The position numbers were made by a program, and so were the translations under genes. From an uncultured Bacteroides sp. (GTDB taxonomy: Bacteria; Bacteroidota; Bacteroidia; Bacteroidales; Bacteroidaceae), in the NCBI GenBank assembly GCA_958453305.1, contig CAUDXH010000002.1, positions 67,173 to 131,172 of the forward strand: DNA of 64,000 bases, read 5' to 3'. Below the pieces are notes generated by a model that worked only from the letters and a program-made list of their open reading frames with translations, ran no database searches and was not told the origin of the DNA. Of this stretch, positions 17,944 to 26,437 are shown piece after piece (the first letter of the stretch is position 1; every line of letters begins with the position of its first letter).

Positions 17944-19773
17944 ATGGATTATTGGGACAGACTCTTTCTCTATCGGAGGAAGTTAGTTTTACCTCGAATC
18001 AATCAGTTGCTGAATTTGACAAGGGGATTTGTATATTTTTGTTCTTTTATCTTCTTTCTTGCTGTAGTTTATGAGTATGGCTTTCGTGTGTCATCTCATG
18101 AAATAGCCATTATACATTGGGTTTATCAGATAGTCTGGGTTGTCTTTTTGATTGCCACAACTGCGCAGATTGTTTTCCGTCAGGATGACAAGACCTGGCA
18201 TTTTACTCCATGGACTTGGCTGCTTACTGTTTGTCTGTATCTGACCCTGCTTCCGGTTATTTTTCATAAGCCGGAAAATGAAGACTGGAGTCTGTGGGTA
18301 TGGCGCTTCTTTCATAGCTCTTATTATAAAGGTGCTATTTTATTTCTATTATCTCTGTCGCATCTATCGGGCAGTGTGGTTCGCCTGCTGGGAAAACGAA
18401 CCAATCCTTCACTTATTTTAGCTTCTAGCTTTTTGATTTTTATATTTCTCGGAACGGGCTTGCTTATGCTTCCCAGAGCTACGTATGACGGGATTTCTTG
18501 GATTGACGCCTTGTTTACGGCAACCAGTGCCGCTTGTGTAACGGGGTTGGCAACCGTTGATCTTCCTTCAACCTTCACACTTGAAGGTCAGATTATCATC
18601 CTTCTTCTGATTCAGATAGGTGGATTAGGGGTGATGACGCTTACCAGTTTTTTTGCCATGTTTTTCATGGGGAATACCTCTCTTTATAATCAGTTGGTGG
18701 TGGGAGATATGATTAGTTCGAATTCTTTAAATTCACTGCTTTCTACTTTACTTTATATTTTAGGCTTTACATTGGTTATTGAAGGAGTAGGAACGGTGGT
18801 TATCTGGATGAACATCCACGATACGTTGGGAATGAGCTTTTACGAGGAATTTTATTTTTCTGCTTTCCATTCAGTATCAGCTTTTTGTAATGCTGGATTT
18901 TCCACCTTGCCGGGTGGAATGGGTAATGAAATAGTAATGCAGAATCATAATTTGTTATATGTTACTCTTGGTCTGTTAATCGTGTTCGGAGGAATCGGAT
19001 TCCCTATCTTGGTAAATCTCAGCGGTACATTGTCTTATTATTTAAGCTATCTGAAGTGTTTGGTATTTAGGCAAACCAAACACTTTTCGAAGAGGGTTCA
19101 TCTGTATAATCTGAATACAAAGATTGTATTGGTGATGACGGTGGTATTGCTGGTTGCTGGAACATTTATGATAGCGGTAGCCGAATGGAATCATGCTTTT
19201 TCCGGAATGCCGGTCGTAGATAAATGGGTGCATGCGTTTTTTAATGCCTCTTGTCCGCGTACGGCAGGATTTTCCAGTGTGAGTTTAACATCGCTCTCTA
19301 CACAAACCATCTTGCTGATGATTATGCTGATGGTTGTGGGAGGAGGAACTCAATCAACTGCAGGTGGCGTTAAAATAAATGTATTTGCCGTGATTCTGCT
19401 TAATTTATGGGCGGTTATCCGGGGAGCAAATCATACAGAGGTCATGCATCGTGAACTCTCTCATGACTCAATCCGCCGTTCTAACGCAGCCTTTATTTTG
19501 TATTTGCTGATTGCTTTTGTTTCAGTCTTTTTACTCTCTATGGCAGAGCCTCGGGCTTCACTTACGGCTATCGTCTTTGAGTGTGTTTCGGCTTTAAGCA
19601 CAGTAGGGTCGAGTCTTGATTTGACACCGGTGTTAAGCATTCCGGGCAAGTTGTTGATTATTCTACTGATGTTTATTGGTCGTGTGGGAGCCTTTACACT
19701 GGTTACAGGTCTTATTCGTCAAGAGAAAAAAAGACATTATAAATATCCGAGTGACAATATTATAATTAACTGA
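17944..19773 (+). CDS. trkH: TrkH/KtrB-family potassium transporter
   Basis: A 609-aa membrane protein that forms the K+ conducting subunit. Four pore-loop filters are visible: AACVTGLATVD (about 200), SAFCNAGFST (about 318), SCPRTAGFSS (about 440) and SALSTVGSSLD (about 553), the last with Gly followed by Ser. GGGTQSTAGG near 467 is the intramembrane loop typical of the family. Three to four extra N-terminal helices (residues 20-150) precede the core, as in many Bacteroidetes TrkH. It lies 4 bp before trkA, its cytosolic gating partner. Confidence 0.93.
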   Translation: MDYWDRLFLYRRKLVLPRINQLLNLTRGFVYFCSFIFFLAVVYEYGFRVSSHEIAIIHWVYQIVWVVFLIATTAQIVFRQDDKTWHFTPWTWLLTVCLYLTLLPVIFHKPENEDWSLWVWRFFHSSYYKGAILFLLSLSHLSGSVVRLLGKRTNPSLILASSFLIFIFLGTGLLMLPRATYDGISWIDALFTATSAACVTGLATVDLPSTFTLEGQIIILLLIQIGGLGVMTLTSFFAMFFMGNTSLYNQLVVGDMISSNSLNSLLSTLLYILGFTLVIEGVGTVVIWMNIHDTLGMSFYEEFYFSAFHSVSAFCNAGFSTLPGGMGNEIVMQNHNLLYVTLGLLIVFGGIGFPILVNLSGTLSYYLSYLKCLVFRQTKHFSKRVHLYNLNTKIVLVMTVVLLVAGTFMIAVAEWNHAFSGMPVVDKWVHAFFNASCPRTAGFSSVSLTSLSTQTILLMIMLMVVGGGTQSTAGGVKINVFAVILLNLWAVIRGANHTEVMHRELSHDSIRRSNAAFILYLLIAFVSVFLLSMAEPRASLTAIVFECVSALSTVGSSLDLTPVLSIPGKLLIILLMFIGRVGAFTLVTGLIRQEKKRHYKYPSDNIIIN

Positions 19774-19777
19774 TGGT

Positions 19778-20467
19778 ATGAAATATCTGATTATAGGATT
19801 AGGAAATTATGGAACAGTGCTGACAGAAGAACTGACAGCGCTTGGACATGAAGTGGTGGGTGTCGATTTTAATGAAACTCATGTTGATCGTTTGAAGGAT
19901 AAAATGGCCACATCTTTTGTGGTGGATGTTACTGATGAAGTTGCATTGAGAGTATTGCCGATTAAAACGGTAGATGTGGTAATCGTGGCTATCGGTGAAA
20001 ACTTCGGGGCTTCTGTTCGTGTGGTTTCATTGCTGAAAATGAATAAGGTAAAACATATTTATGCTCGCGCAGTAGACGAGGTTCACCGGATGGTACTTGA
20101 GGCTTTTTCACTTGATCGGATTCTGACACCGGAGCAAGATGCAGCGCGTATGCTTGCTCAGCTGCTTGAATTGAATGCCGATGTTGAACCTTTCCAGATA
20201 GATGATGAGTATTATGTATTTAAATTTAATCTTCCCTTGAAGTTGGTTGGATATAAAATCAATGAACTTGACATAGAAAAAGAATTCGGTTTGAAAGTGA
20301 TATCTCTGATAAAGGGCAAGCGCGTCTTGAACAGTGCGGGAATTTCCGTTTTAGAGCGTGAAGTGGCTAATACTTTCCCGGAAAATTATGAGCTGCAGGA
20401 AAACGACCGGCTCGTATGCTATGGCTTGTATGCTCAGTTCATTAATTTTTGGAAGTCCATACGATAA
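19778..20467 (+). CDS. trkA: TrkA/KtrA-type RCK regulatory subunit
   Basis: A 229-aa cytosolic protein that binds nucleotide and gates the TrkH pore. The Rossmann motif GLGNYG (residues 7-12) and an acidic residue at the end of beta-2 (VGVDF) indicate NAD(H) binding in the RCK_N domain (about 1-120). The RCK_C domain covers about 140-229. It has one RCK unit, about half the size of E. coli TrkA and like KtrA. The 4-bp gap after trkH shows a two-gene operon; the next gene has its own promoter. Confidence 0.93.
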   Translation: MKYLIIGLGNYGTVLTEELTALGHEVVGVDFNETHVDRLKDKMATSFVVDVTDEVALRVLPIKTVDVVIVAIGENFGASVRVVSLLKMNKVKHIYARAVDEVHRMVLEAFSLDRILTPEQDAARMLAQLLELNADVEPFQIDDEYYVFKFNLPLKLVGYKINELDIEKEFGLKVISLIKGKRVLNSAGISVLEREVANTFPENYELQENDRLVCYGLYAQFINFWKSIR

Positions 20468-20480
20468 ATGCCTATATTAT

Positions 20481-20511
20481 TTTGTATATTTCAGCTAAGA
20501 TATTATCTTTG
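20481..20511 (+). promoter_or_regulatory. Full Bacteroidetes promoter before the OM barrel gene
   Basis: TTTG at 20481-20484, a 19-base spacer, and TATCTTTG at 20504-20511 match the -33/-7 consensus exactly. The ATG follows 44 bases later at 20556. Confidence 0.75.
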
Positions 20512-20555
20512 TCTAAAAGTAAATTAACTTAATTGATAACTTAAAAAAATAAGGT

Positions 20556-21047
20556 ATGAAAAAATTTTTGATGTTATTCAGCCTTCTTTTTGTGTTCTTG
20601 GGTGGTATCCAGGCACAGAAGGGAAAACAAGCTATTGGTTTTGGTCTGAATTATGGAACGCAAATTGAAAGCATGGGCTTAGGTATAAAATATCAGTATA
20701 ACATTACAGACCCTATCCGTCTTGAACCTTCACTCAACTATTTCTTTGAAAACGATAATGTGAGCATGCTCGATTTCAATGTGAATCTTCATTATCTGTG
20801 TCCGGTAGGCAGAGGCGTAAAACTTTATCCTCTTTTCGGATTGACTCTGACAAACTGGATGCTTGATATAGATACAGGCTTTGGTGAAGATATTGACGAT
20901 AATGAATGCCGATTCGGTGTGAACTTGGGAGGTGGAGTTGAATTTGATTTGGGTCATAACTGGGCTATCAATCTTGAAGGAAAATACCAGTTGGTTAGTG
21001 ATTTTGATCAAGGTGTAATCAACATAGGTGCCTCTTACCGCTTCTAA
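20556..21047 (+). CDS. Small outer-membrane beta-barrel protein (porin-family/OmpX-like)
   Basis: A 163-aa protein with a signal peptide (1-20, FLGGIQAQ) followed by about eight amphipathic strands, ending in INIGASYRF with the terminal Phe typical of OM barrels. FGVNLGGGVEFDL and WAINLEGKYQ resemble the strands of the porin/opacity family. No catalytic motif is present. It has its own strong promoter, so it is probably not in the trk operon. Function is unknown; an 8-strand barrel of this size is more likely structural or adhesive than a general pore. Confidence 0.75.
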   Translation: MKKFLMLFSLLFVFLGGIQAQKGKQAIGFGLNYGTQIESMGLGIKYQYNITDPIRLEPSLNYFFENDNVSMLDFNVNLHYLCPVGRGVKLYPLFGLTLTNWMLDIDTGFGEDIDDNECRFGVNLGGGVEFDLGHNWAINLEGKYQLVSDFDQGVINIGASYRF

Positions 21048-21223
21048 TAAAATGTAATAGAAAATCCAATCTCATAGAAGTTTCATCCTGCTGTGGCTCT
21101 TAATGAAGAGTTGTGGCGGGATGTTTTTTTAGGTTTGAACGTATTTGCTTGAATTACCCGGAGATTTCTCGATGTTTTTTTTTAAATGAATTAAAAGTTG
21201 AGTTTGCAAGATTTGAATCTGGT

Positions 21224-21278
21224 AAAAGTATAAATGCCGGAAATTGTATCTGATACAATTTCCGGCATTTATACTTTT
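21224..21278. repeat. Perfect 27-bp inverted repeat (probable bidirectional terminator)
   Basis: Bases 21224-21250 are the exact reverse complement of 21252-21278, leaving one central base, so the RNA would form a hairpin of about 25 bp with a tiny loop. It lies between the 3' end of the OM barrel gene (plus) and tRNA-Ala (minus). Both strands end the stem in CTTTT, so it can stop transcription either way, though its length and perfection exceed what a terminator needs. Confidence 0.75.
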
Positions 21279-21291
21279 GAAAAATAATCCG

Positions 21292-21365
21292 TGGAGCATG
21301 CGAGACTCGAACTCGCCACCTCGACACTGCCAGTGTCGCGCTCTAGCCAGATGAGCTAATGCCCC
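21292..21365 (-). tRNA. tRNA-Ala (anticodon GGC)
   Basis: On the minus strand GGGGCAT pairs with ATGCTCC as the acceptor stem. GCTC/GAGC forms the D arm, CGACA-CTGGCAG-TGTCG the anticodon arm with anticodon GGC (reads GCC/GCU), and GCGAG-TTCGAGT-CTCGC the T arm. The length is 74 nt with discriminator A and no encoded CCA. A -7 element lies 16 bases upstream. Confidence 0.95.
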
Positions 21366-21380
21366 ATTGGTTTTGTGCTG

Positions 21381-21388
21381 CAAATATA
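21381..21388 (-). promoter_or_regulatory. -7 element of tRNA-Ala
   Basis: TATATTTG on the minus strand, 16 bases before the mature 5' end of the tRNA. No TTG box is clear at 19-21 bp. Confidence 0.5.
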
Positions 21389-21442
21389 CAACAACCTTTT
21401 GATTTTTAAACTATATCTCGTAAAAAAAACAATAGAAACAGC

Positions 21443-21450
21443 TATTTTTG
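21443..21450 (+). promoter_or_regulatory. -7 element of the GNAT gene
   Basis: TATTTTTG, 30 bases before the ATG at 21480. It supports that start over longer in-frame ones that reach back towards the tRNA. Confidence 0.5.
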
Positions 21451-21479
21451 CTTTCTGGAATCAAAAATACAAAAAAAAT

Positions 21480-21992
21480 ATGGATATAATGATACGCAAA
21501 GCCCTTCCCGATGATTTGGACCGGTTGATGGAAATTTTTGACAGTGCTCGTAATTTTATGCAGTCAGTAGGTAATGCGAATCAGTGGATAAATGGTTATC
21601 CCCAGCGAGAATTAATTACTGCTGAGATTGAAGCTTCTCATTGTTATGTTTGTGAAAATGATGAAGGAGAAGTAGTTGCTACTTTCTCATTTATTGGAGA
21701 GCCTGATCCGAATTATGATTCTATTGAAGGTCATTGGTTAAATGAAGAGCCTTATTATGTCATTCATCGTTTGGCTTCTGATGGTTCCTGCAGAGGGATA
21801 GGACAGTTTTGTTTGGAGTGGTGTATGGAAAGAGCCTCCAATATTCGGATAGATACCCATGCTGACAATTGGGTTATGCAGCGCTTGGTAGAGCGTAATG
21901 GCTTTTTAAAATGCGGGATTATCTATGTGGCAAACGGAACTCCACGTATAGCCTATCAATGGATAAAGAGCGATACTATTAAGAAATCTTAA
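21480..21992 (+). CDS. GNAT-family N-acetyltransferase
   Basis: A 170-aa acetyl-CoA-dependent acetyltransferase. The fold is recognisable from IRKALPDDLDRLMEIF (alpha-1), YVCENDEGEVVATFSF (beta-2 to beta-4), RLASDGSCRGIGQFCLEW with the RGIG pyrophosphate-binding loop, and NWVMQRLVERNGF, the typical C-terminal motif. The acceptor substrate cannot be told. A second ATG at 21489 (MIRKALPD) is also possible. It follows tRNA-Ala on the opposite strand, is monocistronic, and ends before a bipartite inverted repeat. Confidence 0.85.
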   Translation: MDIMIRKALPDDLDRLMEIFDSARNFMQSVGNANQWINGYPQRELITAEIEASHCYVCENDEGEVVATFSFIGEPDPNYDSIEGHWLNEEPYYVIHRLASDGSCRGIGQFCLEWCMERASNIRIDTHADNWVMQRLVERNGFLKCGIIYVANGTPRIAYQWIKSDTIKKS

Positions 21993-22001
21993 TATTAGAA
22001 T

Positions 22002-22070
22002 ATTTTCCTATGGAAACTTTGTGAAGTCTGAATTAATATTTTTCTTTGCGTAAAGTTTCTAATGGAAAAT
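22002..22070. repeat. Bipartite inverted repeat upstream of the sulfur-transfer gene
   Basis: ATTTTCC (22002-22008) pairs with GGAAAAT (22064-22070), and GAAACTTT (22013-22020) with AAAGTTTC (22052-22059), with a 31-base loop. It lies between GNAT and the next gene and has no T-run. It could be a weak terminator or a regulator site; no full promoter element was found here. Confidence 0.45.
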
Positions 22071-22095
22071 AATAACAATATAAAATAAAAAGAAT

Positions 22096-24543
22096 ATGAA
22101 GTATCTTATTATCGGAGGAGTAGCCGGAGGAGCAACGGCAGCAGCAAGAATTCGTCGTAATACAGAGGCAGCTGAAATTATTTTATTTGAAAAAGGAGAA
22201 TACATTTCTTATGCCAACTGTGGTTTACCTTATTATATAGGAGGGGTGATTACAGAGCGCGAACGTTTATTTGTTCAGACCCCGGAAGCCTTTGGAAAAC
22301 GCTTTAATATTGATGTGCGTACTCGTTCGGAAGTCATAGCTATCGATGTAAAGAAGAAGGAGGTAACTGTTTCTGCATCCGGTGGCAAAGTCTATACAGA
22401 AAGCTATGATAAGCTACTTCTTTCACCGGGAGCTTCTCCGGTTCGTCCGCCCCTTCCCGGCATAGATAGTGAAGGAATTTTCACTTTGCGCAATGTAAGC
22501 GATACCGATCGTATCAAGCGTTATATACAGGAGAACGATGTAAAGCGCGCTGTAATTGTAGGAGGCGGATTTATAGGTTTGGAAATGGCAGAAAACCTTC
22601 ATCATGCCGGAACTGAAGTGTCAGTGGTAGAAATGGCTAATCAAGTGATGGGTCCGATTGACTACTCAATGGCTTCTCTGGTACATGAACACCTGCTTCA
22701 GAAAGGCGTGAAGCTGTATTTGGAACAGGCTGTTGAATCTTTCGAACAGACGCAGCAGGGTATTGTAGTAAAGTTTAAATCTGGTATAAATCTTGAGGCT
22801 GAACTGGTTATTTTATCGATAGGAGTTCGTGCAGAAACCCGCTTGGCAACGGAAGCAGGACTGGAGTTAGGCGAGATGCGTGGTATTTATGTAAATGAAT
22901 ACTTGCAGACATCAGATGATTCAGTTTATGCTGTGGGTGATGCAATTGAATTCCCGCATCCACTTACAGGAAAGCCTTGGTTAAACTTTTTGGCTGGTCC
23001 GGCTAACCGTCAGGCGCGTATCGTTGCCGATAACATGGTTTTCGGTAACCGGGTAAAATACGAAGGATCGATAGGAACAGCCATAGCTAAAGTATTTGAT
23101 TTGACTGTAGCTTCAACAGGGCTTCCGGCAAAGCGTTTGAAGCAATTTGGAATGCCGTATCTTTCGGCTACTATCCATTCAGGTTCTCATGCAGGCTATT
23201 ATCCGGGAGCTGTCCAAATGGATATTAAGATCACCTTTTCACCGGAAGACGGACGGCTGTATGGTGCCCAGATTGTGGGATGTGCGGGCGTGGATAAGCG
23301 TATTGATGAGTACGCATTGACCATTAAACGGGGAGGAACGGTTTATGACTTGGTTTCATTAGAGCATGCTTATGCCCCTCCCTTCTCTTCGGCTAAAGAC
23401 CCTGTAGCTATATCTGGTTATGTGGCAGGGAACATCCTGACAGGCAAAATGCTTCCGCTTTATTGGCGTGAATTGCGTGACGCCGATTTAGCCAAAGTTA
23501 CTTTGATAGATGTCCGTACACCCGATGAATTTATGTTAGGTAGCCTTGAGGGTGCGGTGAATATTCCTCTTGATGATTTACGTGAACGGATAACGGAAAT
23601 CGTATCCGATAAGCCGGTATGGGTATTTTGCGGTATAGGTCTGCGAGGTTATTTGGCATCTAACATTTTAAGAGAAAAAGGATATAAAGAGGTGCGCAAT
23701 CTTATCGGAGGTCTTAAAACTTATAAGGCAGCGGTGGCTCAGGTGCAGCTTCCGTCAGGAAATGAACAGACGATGAGTGAAGCCAGTACACCAAGTCAGG
23801 CAGTTAACCCCAAGAATGTATTGACAGTTGATGCTTGTGGAATTCAATGTCCCGGTCCGGTATTGAAGTTAAAGAAGACAATGGAAGAACTGGCAGATGG
23901 AGACCGTTTGGAAATAAGAGCAACAGATATAGGATTTCCTCGTGATGCGGAGGCTTGGTGTCGGACTACAGGTAATCGTTTCCTTTCTTCTTCCGCTGCA
24001 AATGGGGTGTATACCGTTTGTTTGGAAAAAGCAACTTCCGGTAAAGCTGCAGCACCCAAGGCTGAAACAAGTGAGCAAGGAAAAACTTTCATTCTGTTCA
24101 GTGATGACCTTGATAAAACTTTAGCTACTTTTGTACTCGCTAACGGAGCAGCAGCTACGGGAAAAAAAGTGACGATATTTTTTACTTTCTGGGGCTTGAA
24201 TGCAATAAAAAAAGAGCATAAACCCAAGGTAGAGAAAGATATTTTCGGTAAAATGTTTGGGGCAATGCTGCCATCCGATTCCCGTCATTTAAAACTGTCA
24301 AAAATGAATATGGGTGGACTGGGAACTCGTATGATGCGTTATTTGATGAGAAAGAAAAACATTGAATCATTGGAGTCTCTCCGTAAGCAGGCTATTGAAA
24401 ATGGAGTAGAGTTTATCGCTTGTCAGATGTCGATGGACGTGATGGGTGTGAAGCGTGAGGAGTTGCTTGACAATGTAACCGTCGGAGGCGTTGCCACTTA
24501 TATGGAACGTGCAGAGCAAGCCAATGTCAACTTGTTTATTTAA
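22096..24543 (+). CDS. CoA-disulfide/persulfide reductase fused to rhodanese, TusA and DsrE-like domains
   Basis: An 815-aa cytosolic protein of four modules. Residues 1-450 are a flavoprotein of the CoA-disulfide reductase/NADH-dependent persulfide reductase family: FAD motif GGVAGG (7-12), active Cys42 in SYANCGLPYY, NAD motif VGGGFIGLEMAE (155-166), and FAD motif VYAVGDAIE. Residues about 460-550 are a rhodanese with Cys512 in FCGIGLRG. Residues about 574-645 are TusA-like, with Cys581 and Cys585 in CGIQCPGP. Residues about 663-815 are a DsrE-like domain with Cys776. The design suggests persulfide sulfur handed between cysteines in one chain and reduced by NAD(P)H. The next gene is a MarR regulator. 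Substrate is not known. Confidence 0.9.
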   Translation: MKYLIIGGVAGGATAAARIRRNTEAAEIILFEKGEYISYANCGLPYYIGGVITERERLFVQTPEAFGKRFNIDVRTRSEVIAIDVKKKEVTVSASGGKVYTESYDKLLLSPGASPVRPPLPGIDSEGIFTLRNVSDTDRIKRYIQENDVKRAVIVGGGFIGLEMAENLHHAGTEVSVVEMANQVMGPIDYSMASLVHEHLLQKGVKLYLEQAVESFEQTQQGIVVKFKSGINLEAELVILSIGVRAETRLATEAGLELGEMRGIYVNEYLQTSDDSVYAVGDAIEFPHPLTGKPWLNFLAGPANRQARIVADNMVFGNRVKYEGSIGTAIAKVFDLTVASTGLPAKRLKQFGMPYLSATIHSGSHAGYYPGAVQMDIKITFSPEDGRLYGAQIVGCAGVDKRIDEYALTIKRGGTVYDLVSLEHAYAPPFSSAKDPVAISGYVAGNILTGKMLPLYWRELRDADLAKVTLIDVRTPDEFMLGSLEGAVNIPLDDLRERITEIVSDKPVWVFCGIGLRGYLASNILREKGYKEVRNLIGGLKTYKAAVAQVQLPSGNEQTMSEASTPSQAVNPKNVLTVDACGIQCPGPVLKLKKTMEELADGDRLEIRATDIGFPRDAEAWCRTTGNRFLSSSAANGVYTVCLEKATSGKAAAPKAETSEQGKTFILFSDDLDKTLATFVLANGAAATGKKVTIFFTFWGLNAIKKEHKPKVEKDIFGKMFGAMLPSDSRHLKLSKMNMGGLGTRMMRYLMRKKNIESLESLRKQAIENGVEFIACQMSMDVMGVKREELLDNVTVGGVATYMERAEQANVNLFI

Positions 24544-24552
24544 AACTGAGTA

Positions 24553-24951
24553 ATGGAAAAAATAAAATGTATATGCGTAATGAGAGAGCTGTTTCAAGCT
24601 CTCTCTCTCTTAGAAGTCAGACTTTTGGAACAATATGGAGTTTCACTGAACGAAGCGATGGTTTTGTGTAGCATAGGCGGTGAAACAATAACAGCCGGAA
24701 CCATCGTAGAGCGTACAGGGCTCACCCCTTCACACGCCTCAAAGGTAATCAGTTTGGTAGAAAAAAAAGGAATGCTGGTACGCACCTTGAGTGAAAAAGA
24801 TAGAAGACAGATGTGTTTTACCTTGACGGAAAAAGCTGTACTGTGTTTAAATGAAATGAAACAACAGGGAATAGAAATTCCGGAACGCTTACTTCCGCTG
24901 TTTGCAGATATGGAAAAAGAAGTTGACTGCCATGAAAAAGAAAAAATTTGA
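24553..24951 (+). CDS. MarR-family transcriptional regulator
   Basis: A 132-aa winged-helix DNA-binding protein. VSLNEAMVLCSIGG and TAGTIVERTGLTPSHASKVISLVEKKGML form the helix-turn-helix (about residues 35-80), and LSEKDRRQMCFTLTEKA is the MarR wing. It lies 9 bp after the sulfur-transfer gene, and its 3' end overlaps queH by 20 bases, so the three are probably cotranscribed. Four cysteines (Cys7, Cys36, Cys84 and Cys97 or nearby, and Cys126) leave open thiol or persulfide sensing, but none sits in a known sensor motif. Its targets are unknown; its own operon is the first guess. Confidence 0.85.
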   Translation: MEKIKCICVMRELFQALSLLEVRLLEQYGVSLNEAMVLCSIGGETITAGTIVERTGLTPSHASKVISLVEKKGMLVRTLSEKDRRQMCFTLTEKAVLCLNEMKQQGIEIPERLLPLFADMEKEVDCHEKEKI

Positions 24952-25522
24952 ATTGGAAGTTCCCGGAGGAGCCAATCGGGTATTATTGCACACTTGCTGT
25001 GCTCCATGCTCATCTGCCATTATAGAATGTATGATGCAGCATGGTATTCAGCCGGTTATTTATTATTGCAATCCAAATATTTATCCGCATGAGGAATACT
25101 TGATAAGAAAAGATGAGTGCACACGCTATGCCCGCTCGTTAGGATTGGAAATTATAGATGCCGATTATAACCATGAAGCATGGTTAGGAGGAATCTGCGG
25201 ACTGGAAAATGAACCGGAAAGGGGAGGCCGTTGTCTGAAATGTTTCAAATTGCGTTTGGCAGAGACTGCGCGTTATGCACATGAGCATGGTTTTACCGTT
25301 ATTACCACCACGCTTGCTTCATCACGCTGGAAGAGTCTGGATCAGATTAACGAAGCCGGCCGCTGGGCAGTAGAGCCTTATCCGGAAGTCGTTTGGTGGG
25401 AGCAGAACTGGCGGAAAGGCGGTCTGAGCGAACGCCGTATTGCCATTATCAAAGAATACGATTTTTATAATCAGCAGTATTGCGGCTGTGAGTTTAGTAT
25501 GCGAAAGGAGCAGATTCAATAG
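24932..25522 (+). CDS. queH: Epoxyqueuosine reductase QueH
   Basis: A 196-aa enzyme of the former DUF208 family that reduces epoxyqueuosine to queuosine in tRNA, the last step of queuosine synthesis and the non-orthologous replacement for QueG. It has the family cysteines: Cys22-Cys23 and Cys26 in HTCCAPCS, GRCLKCF near residue 110, and YCGCEF near residue 183, which bind an iron-sulfur cluster and a second metal. TTTLASSRWKS is also typical. The start at 24932 (MKKKKFELEV) is chosen because earlier codons lie in another frame of the marR coding region and show no conservation. The 20-base overlap with marR suggests coupling. Confidence 0.9.
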   Translation: MKKKKFELEVPGGANRVLLHTCCAPCSSAIIECMMQHGIQPVIYYCNPNIYPHEEYLIRKDECTRYARSLGLEIIDADYNHEAWLGGICGLENEPERGGRCLKCFKLRLAETARYAHEHGFTVITTTLASSRWKSLDQINEAGRWAVEPYPEVVWWEQNWRKGGLSERRIAIIKEYDFYNQQYCGCEFSMRKEQIQ

Positions 25523-25551
25523 AGAACACCTGCCGGCTTGTTTATGGGAAT

Positions 25552-25600
25552 AAAGAATCAAGGCCACATTGCGCTGTGCGTAGTGTGGCTTTGATTCTTT
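25552..25600. terminator. Bidirectional terminator between queH and the next gene
   Basis: AAAGAATCAAGGCCACA pairs with TGTGGCTTTGATTCTTT (17 bp, one G-U). The arms end in A-runs and T-runs, so it can serve the two convergent genes. Confidence 0.75.
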
Positions 25601-25612
25601 GTTGCAGTGAGA

Positions 25613-26278
25613 TTATACTTGCTCTGTTTCTTTCTTGGGTTCAAGCGGTGTTGTATTGTCACGGTAAGCAGAAAACCCTTTTACTTTAACCCGTTCTTTC
25701 TTTTGCTCCTCATCTACAGAAGCAGCACCAAGCTGGTTCATGTTATCTTTAATGGCATTGTGTGCATCAAAGAAATAATCGAGCAGCATTTTCATATGTT
25801 CCTCCAGTTCCCCCTCATTCGGCGAGAAAAAAGTATGACACCGCGAGTGGAGTCCAAGGGTTTTTCCGTCTTCATCAGCCATAAATACGGTGGTAACGAG
25901 TGAGCTGACATTAACCAGATTAATAATTTCCTTCAAGAAGGGAAGTGCTTCATTGTCATTGCTGATAGATCCCCACCAGGGATTCCATATCATGATAAAA
26001 CGGTTTTCTTCTTCGGCAGCAATATAAAAGTCGTCTCCCTGATATTTAAAGGTTATATGATCTTCTTCGTTAACTTCCGGCTGGCATCCTATTTTTTTAA
26101 GTACACTTATCACCAGTTCTTTGGTGCTGATGTCATCCAGTTCATTTTTAGTCATGCGTTCGATATGTTCCAACCGCATGCGTCGTTCTTTGATAAATCG
26201 CAAGGCAAGTAAAATGACAGGCCACATTGCCAGTGCAATAACGGCTATCAGTAGGGTAATGTCACTAAGGTTTGTCAT
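25613..26278 (-). CDS. Membrane-anchored hypothetical protein
   Basis: A 221-aa protein with one N-terminal transmembrane helix (about residues 7-28, Ile/Leu/Ala-rich), a short basic and acidic coiled stretch (30-55), and a soluble alpha/beta domain (about 58-180). The domain contains FYIAAEEENRFIMIWNPWWG and a VFMADEDGKTLGLHSR segment, which recall YbjN or type III chaperone-like folds only loosely. A Lys/Glu-rich tail ends the protein. I do not recognise the family with confidence. It stands alone, convergent with queH and divergent from the DUF4251 gene. Confidence 0.65.
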   Translation of the reverse strand: MTNLSDITLLIAVIALAMWPVILLALRFIKERRMRLEHIERMTKNELDDISTKELVISVLKKIGCQPEVNEEDHITFKYQGDDFYIAAEEENRFIMIWNPWWGSISNDNEALPFLKEIINLVNVSSLVTTVFMADEDGKTLGLHSRCHTFFSPNEGELEEHMKMLLDYFFDAHNAIKDNMNQLGAASVDEEQKKERVKVKGFSAYRDNTTPLEPKKETEQV

Positions 26279-26437
26279 GGTGTTTTACAGATTAAAAGGT
26301 AATACGATATTCTTTTCACTAAAGATAATCATTTATTCGGATAAGGATAACATCTGTTATGTTTTTTTAATCAACTATAGAGCAGCAAAACAGTCTGTAA
26401 TTTGTTTATAGGGTGTAACTAATTAAAAAGCAAACTT

